Of a DNA stretch of 6,627 nt, positions 1 to 6,627 are shown piece after piece. How positions within the stretch are numbered: position 1 is the stretch's first letter; each line of letters opens with the position of its first letter. The stretch is from Pseudomonadota bacterium (GTDB lineage: Bacteria; Pseudomonadota; Alphaproteobacteria; Rhizobiales; Methylopilaceae): NCBI GenBank assembly GCA_023389135.1, contig JAEWEX010000123.1:1-6627 (forward strand), in the 5' to 3' direction. The notes below the pieces were generated by a model, which had not been told where the DNA came from, searched no databases, and worked only from the letters and a program-made list of their open reading frames with translations. Both the position numbers and the translations under genes were made by a program.

Positions 1-1
1 C

Positions 2-181
2 ATCGACGCCGCGCTCGCCAGGCTGGAGGAGGCCGCCCGCCGCCAGGGCCGCGCGGTCGGGGTCGGCACCGCGCTGCCGGTCACCATCGAGCGCGTCGCC
101 GCCTGGGCCAAGGGGCTGAACGCGCGCGGCTTCGTGCTGGTGCCGGTGTCCGCCGCCATCGCCGCGCCCGATCCCGCCTGA
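2..181 (+). CDS. Divergent polysaccharide deacetylase family protein, C-terminal fragment
   Basis: This is the last 59 codons of a gene that enters from the left edge and ends at TGA 179-181. The visible part reads as an amphipathic helix ([20 protein letters not shown]), then a short strand and loop ([15 protein letters not shown]), then a final strand ([11 protein letters not shown]). This order of helix, a G-x-G-x-x-x-P-x-T-I turn, helix and LVPVSA strand is the C-terminal end of the divergent polysaccharide deacetylase family (formerly DUF610, a NodB-like fold). In many alphaproteobacteria this gene lies between a ctpA-type S41 peptidase gene and rppH, and rppH follows here after 25 bp, which supports the call. 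Members are usually exported or membrane-anchored proteins of uncertain substrate. The N-terminus and active site lie outside the window, so activity cannot be judged. Confidence 0.75.
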   Translation: MDAALARLEEAARRQGRAVGVGTALPVTIERVAAWAKGLNARGFVLVPVSAAIAAPDPA

Positions 182-195
182 ACCCGCCATTGCGC

Positions 196-200
196 GAGGA
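196..200 (+). promoter_or_regulatory. Ribosome-binding site fixing the TTG start of rppH
   Basis: GAGGA lies 6 nt before the TTG at 207-209. No in-frame ATG or GTG lies between the preceding stop codon and the conserved YRPCVG block, and the next in-frame ATG (codon 17) is inside that conserved block. The site therefore supports TTG as the true start. Confidence 0.6.
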
Positions 201-206
201 CCGACC

Positions 207-716
207 TTGACCGACGCCGCCGCACGCCTGCCCTACCGTCCCTGCGTCGGGGCCATGCTGCTCAACCGGGACGGCCTGGTGTTCATCGGCAAGCGCGCCG
301 AAGCGCCCGACGAGCCGGAGGGACCGGGGCAGTGGTGGCAGATGCCGCAGGGCGGCATCGACGACGGCGAGGATCCGTTCCCGGCAGCCCTGCGCGAGCT
401 TTACGAGGAGACCGGCGTGCGCTCGGTGGAGAGGATCGCCGAGACGCCGGGCTGGCTCACCTACGACCTGCCGCCCGATCTGATCGGCAGCGCCTGGAAG
501 GGCCGCTGGCGCGGGCAGAAGCAGAAATGGTTCGCGCTCAGGCTCACCGGCGACGACGCCGAGATCGACGTGATCCGTCCCGGCGGCGGCCTGCACAAGG
601 CGGAGTTCTCACAGTGGCGCTGGGAGCGCATGGACCGGCTGCCGGAGCTCGTGGTCCCGTTCAAGCGGCCGGTCTACGAGAAGGTGGTGGCGGCGTTCCG
701 GCACCTGGCGGGCTGA
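207..716 (+). CDS. rppH: RNA pyrophosphohydrolase, Nudix family (RppH)
   Basis: This 169-residue Nudix hydrolase removes pyrophosphate from the 5' triphosphate end of mRNA, leaving a 5' monophosphate that speeds RNase E decay; it acts in the cytoplasm. The N-terminus carries the RppH hallmark [19 protein letters not shown] (residues 10-28), and WWQMPQGG (43-50) leads into a complete Nudix box at residues 49-71. The box pattern is satisfied: G49, E55, R63-E64, E67-E68, G70, V71. The metal-binding glutamates are therefore intact. Later RppH-like blocks are [11 protein letters not shown] (103-113) and [20 protein letters not shown] (134-153). Length fits the family (about 155-175). The start is TTG, chosen from the GAGGA site before it and because the RppH homology begins only 9 codons in. 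The gene follows the deacetylase by 25 bp, so the two are probably co-transcribed. It is convergent with atpC. The alphaproteobacterial paralogue class (IalA/NudH) is the same family. Confidence 0.95.
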   Translation: MTDAAARLPYRPCVGAMLLNRDGLVFIGKRAEAPDEPEGPGQWWQMPQGGIDDGEDPFPAALRELYEETGVRSVERIAETPGWLTYDLPPDLIGSAWKGRWRGQKQKWFALRLTGDDAEIDVIRPGGGLHKAEFSQWRWERMDRLPELVVPFKRPVYEKVVAAFRHLAG

Positions 717-730
717 CCCGCCGGCGTTTT
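705..730 (+). terminator. Probable intrinsic terminator overlapping the rppH stop codon
   Basis: The sequence folds as GGCGGG (707-712) and CCCGCC (717-722) around a CTGA tetraloop. The stem extends by a U-G pair (706/723) and a C-G pair (705/724), giving 8 bp, then CG and TTTT at 727-730. The TGA stop codon of rppH is the last three bases of the loop. The T tract is short, so efficiency is uncertain. On the minus strand the same stem follows atpC by about 30 nt but is not followed by T residues, so for the atp operon it would be at best a weak or Rho-assisted stop. Confidence 0.5.
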
Positions 731-752
731 GGGAATGGCGGCAAGCCGGACG

Positions 753-1166
753 TCAGTGCGCGGTGGCGCCCGCCGCCCCGGACAGCTCGCGCAGCCGCGC
801 CAGCCGCTCCTCGGCCTTGCGGCGGCCCTCGTCGCTGGAGGCGTCGGCGACGTCCTCCTCGGCATCGCGGATCTCGGCGGCGATGCGCGCGGCGTCGAGG
901 TCCTCCACCGGGATCGCCTCCTCCGCGAGGATCGTCAGCCCCTTCTCCGGCGTCACCTCGGCGAAGCCGCCGCGCACGATGTAGCGGCGGGCCGCCCCGG
1001 GGCCGGCCTCGACCGTGACGATGCCGGGCTTCAGCGTGGTGATGAACGGGGCATGGCCGGCCAGCACCGTGAACTCGCCCTCGGAGCCCGGCGCGATCAC
1101 GGCGGTCACGTCCTCGGAGACCAGCAGGCGCTCCGGCGAGACCAGTTCGAAGGGGAAGTCGGCCAT
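753..1166 (-). CDS. atpC: F1F0 ATP synthase epsilon subunit
   Basis: The epsilon subunit sits in the F1 central stalk with gamma, contacts the c-ring, and can inhibit ATP hydrolysis through its C-terminal helices. This 137-residue protein has the N-terminal beta-sandwich domain, recognised from [10 protein letters not shown] (residues 6-15), [20 protein letters not shown] (23-42), [10 protein letters not shown] (43-52) and [19 protein letters not shown] (62-80). A charged helical tail follows (about 88-128, rich in Ala, Glu and Arg), as expected for the two-helix C-terminal domain. Length is normal (130-140). The start is the ATG at 1166-1164, with AAGGA at 1182-1178, an 11-nt spacing that is slightly long. 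It is the last gene of the F1 operon and is separated from the preceding small gene by 34 bp. It converges on rppH. Confidence 0.96.
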   Translation of the reverse strand: MADFPFELVSPERLLVSEDVTAVIAPGSEGEFTVLAGHAPFITTLKPGIVTVEAGPGAARRYIVRGGFAEVTPEKGLTILAEEAIPVEDLDAARIAAEIRDAEEDVADASSDEGRRKAEERLARLRELSGAAGATAH

Positions 1167-1200
1167 GGTCAGTTCCGTCCTTGCATCCGGTGCGCGGGCG

Positions 1201-1446
1201 TCACGAGCCGCGGCGGTCGGCGGCGAAGCCGATCCCGAACCCGACCACGGCCCCGATCAGCGCCAGGATCGCGATGTGCTGGGTCTGGGAGCTGGTGAGG
1301 CTGCCGCCGCCCTCGGCGGTGCCCGGGCCGGTGACCTCGAGATTGAGGCCGCCGATGGAGATTTCCGCGCCCTGGGGGCGGGTGAGGTAGCCGGCGAGGG
1401 CGCCGGCCACGAGGCCGACCAGGAGGCAGACGATCTTGGCGTTCAT
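1201..1446 (-). CDS. Unassigned small glycine-zipper membrane protein between atpD and atpC
   Basis: I do not recognise this 81-residue protein as any standard ATP synthase subunit. It has a short N-terminus with K4, a hydrophobic segment (about 5-21) with G11-x3-G15-x3-G19, a hydrophilic Gly/Thr/Glu-rich loop (22-57), a second hydrophobic segment (58-76, [19 protein letters not shown]) with G65, G69, G71 and G73, and a basic tail (R78, R79). Positive charges at both ends suggest both termini in the cytoplasm and the loop in the periplasm. An A16-L-A18 site leaves a cleaved signal peptide possible. The gene looks real: GGGAGAC (1460-1454) sits 7 nt before the ATG, matching the site before atpD, and almost every codon ends in G or C, as in its neighbours. 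It lies 36 bp after atpD and 34 bp before atpC, so it is probably co-transcribed. The spacing of its two segments weakly recalls the GlsB/YeaQ/YmgE (transglycosylase-associated) family, but with a longer loop. It has no acidic residue mid-helix and so is not subunit c. Confidence 0.8.
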   Translation of the reverse strand: MNAKIVCLLVGLVAGALAGYLTRPQGAEISIGGLNLEVTGPGTAEGGGSLTSSQTQHIAILALIGAVVGFGIGFAADRRGS

Positions 1447-1453
1447 GCTGGCT

Positions 1454-1460
1454 GTCTCCC
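1454..1460 (-). promoter_or_regulatory. Ribosome-binding site of the small atpD-atpC interposed gene
   Basis: GGGAGAC on the minus strand lies 7 nt before the ATG at 1446-1444. The identical heptamer stands 6 nt before atpD (2935-2929). This supports translation of the 81-codon gene and suggests initiation signals of similar strength. Confidence 0.65.
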
Positions 1461-1482
1461 GGAGGGGCGGCGAAACGCGGCG

Positions 1483-2925
<1,443 letters not shown>

Positions 2926-2942
2926 TCAGTCTCCCTGGCCGC

Positions 2943-3815
2943 TCAGAGCGCTTCCGCGCCCGAGATGATCTCGATGAGTTCCTTGGTGATCTGGGCCTGA
3001 CGCGTGCGGTTGTAGTTCAGCGTCAGCTTCTTGATCATGTCGCCGGCGTTGCGGGTGGCGTTGTCCATGGCGCTCATGCGCGCGCCCTGCTCGGACGCCG
3101 CGTTCTCCAGGAGCGCGCGGAACACCTGCACCGCCACGTTGCGCGGCAGGAGCTCGGCGAGGATGTCGCCCTCCTCCGGCTCGTATTCATAGGGCGCGGT
3201 CGGCCCCTCGACCTCCGCCGGCAGGCTCGCCGGGATGATCTGCTGCGCGGTCGGGATCTGCGAGATCACCGAGCGGAACCGCGCGAAGGACAGCGTGGCG
3301 ACGTCGAACTCGCCCTTCTCGAACAGGCCGATCACCTTGTCGGCGATCATCTCCGCCTCGCCATAGCCGACCTGCTTGACCTGGCGCAGGTCCACCACCT
3401 CGATGATGCGGCTGGCGAACTGGCGGCGCAGGATGTCGTAGCCCTTGCGGCCCACGCACAGGATCTTGACGTCCTTGCCCTCGGCGATCAGGCGGTTGGC
3501 GTGCTCGCGCGCCAGCCGGGAGATCGACGAGTTGAAGGCGCCGCACAGGCCGCGCTCGGCGGTGGCGACCACCAGCAGGTGGACCTGGTCCTTGCCGGTG
3601 CCGCCCAGCAGACGGGGCGCCTCCGGCGAGCCGGCGACGCCGGCCGCGAGGTTGGCCAGCACCTTGTCGATGCGCTCGGCATAGGGCCGGGCGGCCTCGG
3701 CCGCCATCTGCGCGCGGCGCAGCTTCGCCGCGGCGACCATCTGCATCGCCTTGGTGATCTTCTGCGTCGCCTTGACGGAGGCGATCCGGTTGCGGAGGTC
3801 CTTGAGGCTGGCCAT
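2943..3815 (-). CDS. atpG: F1F0 ATP synthase gamma subunit
   Basis: The gamma subunit is the central rotor shaft that couples c-ring rotation to conformational changes in alpha3 beta3. This 290-residue protein shows the N-terminal coiled-coil helix [20 protein letters not shown] (1-20), followed by [16 protein letters not shown] (21-36). The Rossmann-like middle region holds [15 protein letters not shown] (81-95) and VGRKG (121-125). The C-terminal helix holds [17 protein letters not shown] (241-257), then [18 protein letters not shown] (266-283) and the gamma signature [14 protein letters not shown] (276-289). Length is normal. Start is the ATG at 3815-3813, with a weak GAGAG at 3828-3824. 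The gap from atpA is 22 bp and that to atpD is 20 bp, consistent with a single operon. No insertion, frameshift or missing motif is seen. Confidence 0.98.
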   Translation of the reverse strand: MASLKDLRNRIASVKATQKITKAMQMVAAAKLRRAQMAAEAARPYAERIDKVLANLAAGVAGSPEAPRLLGGTGKDQVHLLVVATAERGLCGAFNSSISRLAREHANRLIAEGKDVKILCVGRKGYDILRRQFASRIIEVVDLRQVKQVGYGEAEMIADKVIGLFEKGEFDVATLSFARFRSVISQIPTAQQIIPASLPAEVEGPTAPYEYEPEEGDILAELLPRNVAVQVFRALLENAASEQGARMSAMDNATRNAGDMIKKLTLNYNRTRQAQITKELIEIISGAEAL

Positions 3816-3837
3816 GTCGGGCGCTCTCGCCGCTCGA

Positions 3838-5366
<1,529 letters not shown>

Positions 5367-5367
<1 letters not shown>

Positions 5368-5927
5368 CAGCCGACCTCTTTCATCGCTAGTTTGATGGAA
5401 TTGAGCTTGGTCTTGAGCGAGGCGTCGACCATGCGGCTGCCGACCTTGACGACGATGCCGCCGAGGATCGACGGGTCGACCGTCACGTTCATGAGCACGT
5501 CCTTGCCGACGCTCTCAGCGAGCGCGGCGCGGATCTCGGCGATCCGCGCGTCCGGCAGCTTCTCGGCCACGCGCACCTCGGCGGTGACCTCGCCGCGGAC
5601 GCGGGCGACGATCTGGTTGTAGCCGCGGATCATGCCCTCCACGGCGAACAGGCGGCGGTTCTTCGCCGTCAGCCTGATGAAATTGGCGGCGAGCCCGCCG
5701 ATGCCGGCCCGCGCCAGGATCGCGTCGATGGCGGCGAGCTGCTCCTCGGCGGTGAAGACCGGGCTCTTGACGAGCCGCATCAGGTCCGCGCTGCCGTCCA
5801 GCATCTCCTTGAAGCGGGCGAGGTCGGCGGCGACCGCGTCGACCGATCCGGCCTCGTCGGCCAGCTCGTAGAGCGCCGTCGCATAGCGCCCCGCCATGCC
5901 GGTCACGGTCAGATCGTCGTCGGCCAA
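5367..5927 (-). CDS. atpH: F1F0 ATP synthase delta subunit
   Basis: Delta caps F1 and joins it to the peripheral stalk (b subunits), acting as part of the stator. With the TTG start at 5927-5925 the protein has 186 residues, the usual alphaproteobacterial length. The N-terminal helical domain opens [10 protein letters not shown], then [20 protein letters not shown] (11-30). [18 protein letters not shown] (83-100) follows, and the delta signature region is [19 protein letters not shown] (147-165), ending [16 protein letters not shown]. The frame stays open upstream to an ATG at 6050, but the 41 extra residues are Arg/Pro-rich and unlike the family. The TTG has AGAGAG 7 nt before it and places the conserved AGRYA block at residue 12, as expected. 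A shorter alternative is the ATG of M11 (5897-5895), which would trim the conserved N-terminus. First gene of the F1 operon; overlaps atpA by one base. Confidence 0.97.
5374..5380 (-). promoter_or_regulatory. Ribosome-binding site of atpA inside the atpH 3' end
   Basis: AAGAGGT lies 6 nt before the atpA ATG and encodes part of the Lys-Glu-Val residues near the atpH C-terminus. With the TGATG stop/start overlap this is a typical translational coupling arrangement. Confidence 0.65.
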
Positions 5928-5934
5928 TGGATCG

Positions 5935-5940
5935 CTCTCT
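5935..5940 (-). promoter_or_regulatory. Ribosome-binding site fixing the TTG start of atpH
   Basis: AGAGAG on the minus strand lies 7 nt before the TTG at 5927-5925. It is a moderate purine-rich site rather than a full AGGAGG. Together with conservation of the delta N-terminus it supports the TTG over the upstream ATG at 6050. Confidence 0.5.
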
Positions 5941-6036
5941 CGCGGTTCAGGGGGCCAGGACGCGGATGCCGCGGGAACCCGCGCAAACGCCCTGACCTGT
6001 CGATGATTTCCGGGCCGTGGGAAGGCCGGCCGGCAG

Positions 6037-6059
6037 ACGCCCGTCCGCAAGCCGGGCGT
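6037..6059 (-). repeat. Inverted repeat ACGCCCG/CGGGCGT in the atp leader
   Basis: ACGCCCG at 6037-6043 and CGGGCGT at 6053-6059 form a perfect 7-bp stem with a 9-nt loop. The inner element can pair instead with ACGCCCGG at 6090-6097 (8 bp with CCGGGCGT at 6052-6059), so two exclusive structures are possible. No T tract follows on either strand, so it does not look like a standard terminator. Confidence 0.4.
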
Positions 6060-6088
6060 TGACTAACACAGCTTCCGGGACCGTGCAA
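6060..6088 (-). promoter_or_regulatory. Candidate sigma70-type promoter for the atp operon
   Basis: On the minus strand TTGCAC (6088-6083) is followed after 17 nt by TAGTCA (6065-6060). The -35 match is good (five of six to TTGACA, with C for A at the fifth position read as TTGcAC versus TTGACA only partly aligned), while the -10 matches only at its first two bases. It is the best spaced pair I found in the gap, but it is weak and could be chance. Confidence 0.25.
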
Positions 6089-6108
6089 CACGCCCGGGCG
6101 GGCACGGT
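6080..6108 (-). terminator. Hairpin after priA, possible terminator without a T tract
   Basis: ACCGTGC (6080-6086) and GCACGGT (6102-6108) form a 7-bp stem. The 15-nt loop contains the 10-bp palindrome CGCCCGGGCG (6091-6100). The stem lies about 40 nt past the priA stop codon. No T run follows it in the priA direction, so it may be Rho-assisted, an mRNA 3' end stabiliser or an operator instead. Confidence 0.3.
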
Positions 6109-6147
6109 TTCGGCTCAATTTCGTGGGGTTTCAAACCGGGCGGGGAT

Positions 6148-6627
6148 TCACAGGAAGCTGGTCGGATCGACGTCGACCGCCACCGAGACGGAACCCCGCG
6201 GCGCCGGCGCGGCCGCAAGCCACGACCTGAGGTGCCCGGACAGGTCGAAGCCCCGCTGCGCCTTGACGGTGAGGCGGAACCGGTGGCGCCCGCGCAGCAG
6301 CGCCAGCGCGGCCTCCGCGGGGCCCAGCAGCCGCGCCTCCCCCGGCGGGTGGCAGCGCGCCAGCGCCCGGGCGTGACGTTCCGTCGCGGCCTTGTCGGGG
6401 CCCGACACCACCAGGCTGGCGATGCGCCCGAACGGCGGCAGCCCCGCCTGCTCGCGCGCCGTCATCTCGGCGGCGTAGAAGCCGGCGCGGTCGCCCGCCA
6501 CCAGCGCCCGGATCACCGGATGGGCGGGATCGTGGGTCTGCAGGATCGCGCGGCCCGGCGCGTCCCCGCGGCCGGCGCGGCCCGTCACCTGGTCCAGCGC
6601 CTGGAAGGTGCGCTCCGCCGCGCGCGG
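6148..6627 (-). CDS. priA: Primosomal protein N' (replication restart helicase PriA), C-terminal fragment
   Basis: PriA is a 3'-to-5' superfamily 2 helicase that recognises stalled forks and reloads the replisome. Only the last 159 codons are in the window; the gene continues past the right edge. The fragment opens in helicase motif VI, QVTGRAGRG (fragment residues 13-21), preceded by RAAERTFQALD. GRAILQTHDPAHPVIRAL (25-42) is the typical segment after it. The C-terminal domain shows REQAGLPPFGRIASLVVSG (58-76), LLGPAEAALALLRGRHRFRL (100-119) and the family ending VDVDPTSFL (151-159). The stop is TGA at 6150-6148. The gene lies on the same strand as the atp operon, 220 bp upstream of atpH, a neighbourhood seen in many alphaproteobacteria. 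Read-through into atpH cannot be excluded. An internal GTG at 6588-6586 is inside motif VI and is not a start. Confidence 0.96.
   Translation of the reverse strand, partial: PRAAERTFQALDQVTGRAGRGDAPGRAILQTHDPAHPVIRALVAGDRAGFYAAEMTAREQAGLPPFGRIASLVVSGPDKAATERHARALARCHPPGEARLLGPAEAALALLRGRHRFRLTVKAQRGFDLSGHLRSWLAAAPAPRGSVSVAVDVDPTSFL

Larger units (their letters stand above)
5928..6147 (-). promoter_or_regulatory. Non-coding gap between priA and atpH: atp leader and promoter region
   Basis: These 220 bp hold no convincing gene. The gap is the only space in the F1 cluster large enough for a promoter, so the operon promoter probably lies here. It contains a candidate promoter (6060-6088), inverted copies of ACGCCCG (6037-6043, 6053-6059 and 6090-6096), a 7-bp stem with a 15-nt loop (6080-6108), the palindrome GGCCGGCC (6024-6031), and a small stem CGCGG/CCGCG with a GAAC loop (5970-5983) about 45 nt before the atpH start. 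If transcription starts near 6053, the atpH leader is roughly 125 nt. Confidence 0.6.

Noticed and set aside
81..596. Minus-strand open frame antisense to rppH and the deacetylase end
   Set aside because: The rppH frame has a full Nudix box and family blocks; the antisense frame is low-complexity and Arg/Ala-rich.
718..749. Separate hairpin terminator for atpC formed by CCGGC (721-725) and GCCGG (745-749), or CCGCC and GGCGG
   Set aside because: The stems are only 5 bp with loops of 14-19 nt and no T tract follows on the minus strand; the stem at 705-724 is more stable and uses the same bases.
1201..1446. The small gene as a misplaced ATP synthase subunit c or AtpI
   Set aside because: There is no acidic residue in the middle of the second helix as in subunit c, the predicted loop side is opposite to that of subunit c, and the sequence lacks the AtpI pattern I know. 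The two-helix, glycine-rich look is the only likeness.
6024..6031. GGCCGGCC palindrome as a regulator site
   Set aside because: An eight-base GC palindrome is not surprising in DNA of this composition and has no partner nearby.

Overview
The window is a high-GC chromosomal segment that reads as an alphaproteobacterium. The F1 genes of ATP synthase stand alone (atpH-atpA-atpG-atpD-atpC, no F0 genes beside them), as is usual in that class. They are flanked by priA upstream, and by an rppH-type Nudix gene and a divergent polysaccharide deacetylase downstream, also a common alphaproteobacterial neighbourhood. Third codon positions are almost all G or C throughout. I cannot name a genus; a Rhodospirillales- or Hyphomicrobiales-like lineage is plausible.

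Layout. At the left edge, on the plus strand, lie the last 59 codons of a divergent polysaccharide deacetylase (2-181) and then a complete RNA pyrophosphohydrolase gene, rppH (207-716), which starts at TTG and ends inside a GC-rich hairpin followed by TTTT. Everything from 753 to the right edge is on the minus strand. In transcription order this is the 3' end of priA (6627-6148), a 220-bp non-coding gap (6147-5928), atpH (delta), atpA (alpha), atpG (gamma), atpD (beta), an unassigned 81-codon small membrane protein, and atpC (epsilon). atpC and rppH converge, with 36 bp between their stop codons.

Function. atpH, A, G, D and C encode all five F1 subunits (alpha3 beta3 gamma delta epsilon). The key catalytic residues are present: Walker A and B in alpha and beta, the catalytic Glu and DELSEED in beta, and the arginine finger in alpha. 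The genes are 20-36 bp apart or overlap (TGATG at atpH/atpA), so they look like one operon. The F0 genes and any gene for the alphaproteobacterial zeta inhibitor must lie elsewhere.

The most interesting item is the small gene between atpD and atpC (1201-1446). It has a good ribosome-binding site, the same one seen before atpD, and native codon use. It encodes two glycine-zipper hydrophobic segments joined by a 36-residue hydrophilic loop. It is not a standard F1F0 subunit. The second point of interest is the gap before atpH, which holds the likely operon promoter and two overlapping sets of inverted repeats.
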